A DNA stretch of 7,192 bases from Candidatus Bathyarchaeota archaeon (GTDB taxonomy: Archaea; Thermoproteota; Bathyarchaeia; Bathyarchaeales; Bathycorpusculaceae): NCBI GenBank assembly GCA_016649625.1, contig JAENXI010000041.1, positions 1-7,192 on the forward strand, read 5' to 3'. A program made the position numbers and the translations under genes. Positions 6,293 to 7,192 of the stretch are shown here, one piece after another. How positions within the stretch are numbered: the stretch's first letter is position 1; each line of letters begins with the position of its first letter. The notes under the pieces are model-generated. The model did no database searches, was not told the origin of the DNA, and saw only the letters and a list, made by a program, of their open reading frames with translations.

Positions 6293-6368
6293 TTAAGAAA
6301 ATGAGAGGTTTATTCTTTACTGCTTTGAACTGATTTTCTTTCTTTATTTTTTGTTAAATTTAGAAATA
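6293..6368 (-). other. Intergenic gap between the CofE-like gene and the synthetase gene
   Basis: Seventy-six AT-rich bases. On the minus strand there are A/T runs (TCTAAATTTAAC near 6361-6350, CAAAAAATAAAG near 6353-6342) that could be TATA boxes, but none has a clear BRE or convincing spacing to the synthetase start. I see no hairpin or T-tract that would end the upstream transcript, so readthrough from the CofE-like gene is possible. Confidence 0.4.
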
Positions 6369-7192
6369 TTAATTATTTTTTTCTCTTATTATCACAATTG
6401 GTTTATGTTTAAAATTTTTAAGCATTTCCCAACTCGTTTCTGTGATTCCGATGTTAAACCTCGCTGCCATATCCCACACTGTTGTGCCAGTACCTGATCC
6501 TCTCACTTTATCTGCAATGTTAGCAATTGTTAGAGCTTTTTTTGTATGTAAAATGCTTCCTCCAATGGCTATTGGTGTTGACTTCTTTTTTAGTTTAAGT
6601 GCTCTAGCAGCTGAATATACAATCCATCCTCCAAAAGAATGGATTCCTATTATTGTTTTTGAATGTGGGGTAAAATGAAAGTTTCTAAACGTGTATGTTT
6701 TATCTGTGTCGACGATTATTACAATAACCTTTTTGTTAAGTTTATTTTGAATTTTTTGACAGATTTTTTCTGCAATTTTAGCTGGATTTTTTAAAGGTAA
6801 AGAAACAAATGCATACGGCAGGTTTGATCCATCAATTCCCCCTTCTGAACCCCACATTAAAGCTTCCCAAAATCCTGCATGTTGTAAGATTACTTGTTTA
6901 TGTCGACTTCCCTCATCAAGCGGATATTCTCTTAGTCTTTGGATTAGTCTTCTACCAAAATGGCTTAAAATCCCAAGAATATATCCCCAACCAATCCGCA
7001 TCCAAAAACGTGAAATCAATTTTGCGGTCAAGCTTACGGTGATGATGTTTTCATCGATATAATTGCCAATTGCAGTTGAAATTGCTTTTTCAGATACAAT
7101 AACATAATCATTATTTTTCAAATTTTTTTTAATAGATTCAACAATAATGCTTAAGTAATCTTCTCCAGGACTCCAATATTTTGTGCTTATGC
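6369..7192 (-). CDS. F420-0:L-glutamate ligase-like (CofE family) protein, 5' end cut by window edge
   Basis: The frame is open from the stop at 6371-6369 to the right edge, so the TTG at 7121 is not needed as a start; the upstream codons give ISTKYWSPGEDYLSIIVES, which reads as a genuine family N-terminus. At least 274 residues are encoded. Canonical CofE adds glutamate to coenzyme F420 with GTP and a divalent metal. Family-like features (numbered from the TTG): DYVIVSEKAIS (5-15); HKQVIL (74-79); GSEGGIDGSN (91-100), with Asp97 at the position of a CofE metal ligand; LPLKNPAKIAEKI (108-120); VIIVDTDKTYTFR (134-146), with an acidic DTD motif; and GSGTGTTVWDMA near 210. It differs from canonical CofE: the usual GRPxR stretch after the second Asp is replaced by KTYTFRNFHFT, and a hydrophobic/basic segment at about 30-72 makes this region some 20-30 residues longer. 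It is probably a divergent archaeal paralogue; the true substrate could be F420-0 or another carboxylate. Confidence 0.8.
   Translation of the reverse strand, partial: ISTKYWSPGEDYLSIIVESIKKNLKNNDYVIVSEKAISTAIGNYIDENIITVSLTAKLISRFWMRIGWGYILGILSHFGRRLIQRLREYPLDEGSRHKQVILQHAGFWEALMWGSEGGIDGSNLPYAFVSLPLKNPAKIAEKICQKIQNKLNKKVIVIIVDTDKTYTFRNFHFTPHSKTIIGIHSFGGWIVYSAARALKLKKKSTPIAIGGSILHTKKALTIANIADKVRGSGTGTTVWDMAARFNIGITETSWEMLKNFKHKPIVIIREKNN

Noticed and set aside
4334..6317. AAGAATAAACCT at 4334-4345 (plus) and 6317-6306 (minus)
   Set aside because: One copy spans a stop codon and the other a leader region, with no common context; an AT-rich 12-mer match is plausible by chance.
6442..7042. Two plus-strand open frames (6442-6678 and 6809-7042)
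   Set aside because: Both are antisense to the CofE-like gene, whose minus-strand frame is longer and has recognisable motifs.

Overview
The window is an AT-rich stretch, densely coded, that reads as chromosomal DNA of an archaeon. The strongest sign is a CTP-type riboflavin kinase (RibK), a family confined largely to archaea. Supporting signs are a separate alpha subunit of an ADP-forming acyl-CoA synthetase, an archaeal F420-0:glutamate-ligase-like protein, Shine-Dalgarno sequences of the GGTGAT/GGAG kind, TTG starts and BRE/TATA-like boxes. Protein character would fit a mesophilic, possibly fermentative lineage such as Bathyarchaeia or a relative, but that placement is a guess from general resemblance and was not tested.

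Layout. Six genes lie on the minus strand and two on the plus strand. Read in the direction of minus transcription from the right edge they are: a CofE-like ligase cut by the window edge (7192-6369), the ADP-forming acyl-CoA synthetase alpha subunit (6292-4787), myo-inositol-1-phosphate synthase (3848-2769), glycine cleavage H protein (2679-2272), an abutting CoA-disulfide-reductase/NADH-oxidase-like flavoprotein (2271-910), and type I GAPDH cut at the left edge (827-1). A plus-strand pair, an unrecognised 122-residue protein (3973-4341) and ribK (4406-4792), sits between the synthetase and the inositol synthase. It diverges from ino1 across a 124-bp promoter region and converges with the synthetase gene, with a 6-bp overlap of the two 3' ends.

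Functionally this is central and cofactor metabolism: glycolysis or gluconeogenesis (GAPDH), substrate-level ATP formation from acyl-CoA (synthetase alpha), inositol phosphate for archaeal lipids or solutes (ino1), FMN synthesis (ribK), a lipoyl carrier protein (gcvH) with a flavoprotein that may share its transcript, and a glutamate-ligase-like enzyme. The only tight coupling visible is gcvH with the flavoprotein (TAG and ATG directly adjacent); the hypothetical gene with ribK is a looser same-strand pair.

I found no CRISPR array, mobile element, RNA gene or integrase, and no clear new multi-gene system. No gap between genes exceeds about 125 bases. The points most worth a second look are the gcvH/flavoprotein pair, the divergent CofE-like protein, the unrecognised gene ahead of ribK, and a bacterial-type GAPDH in an archaeal setting.
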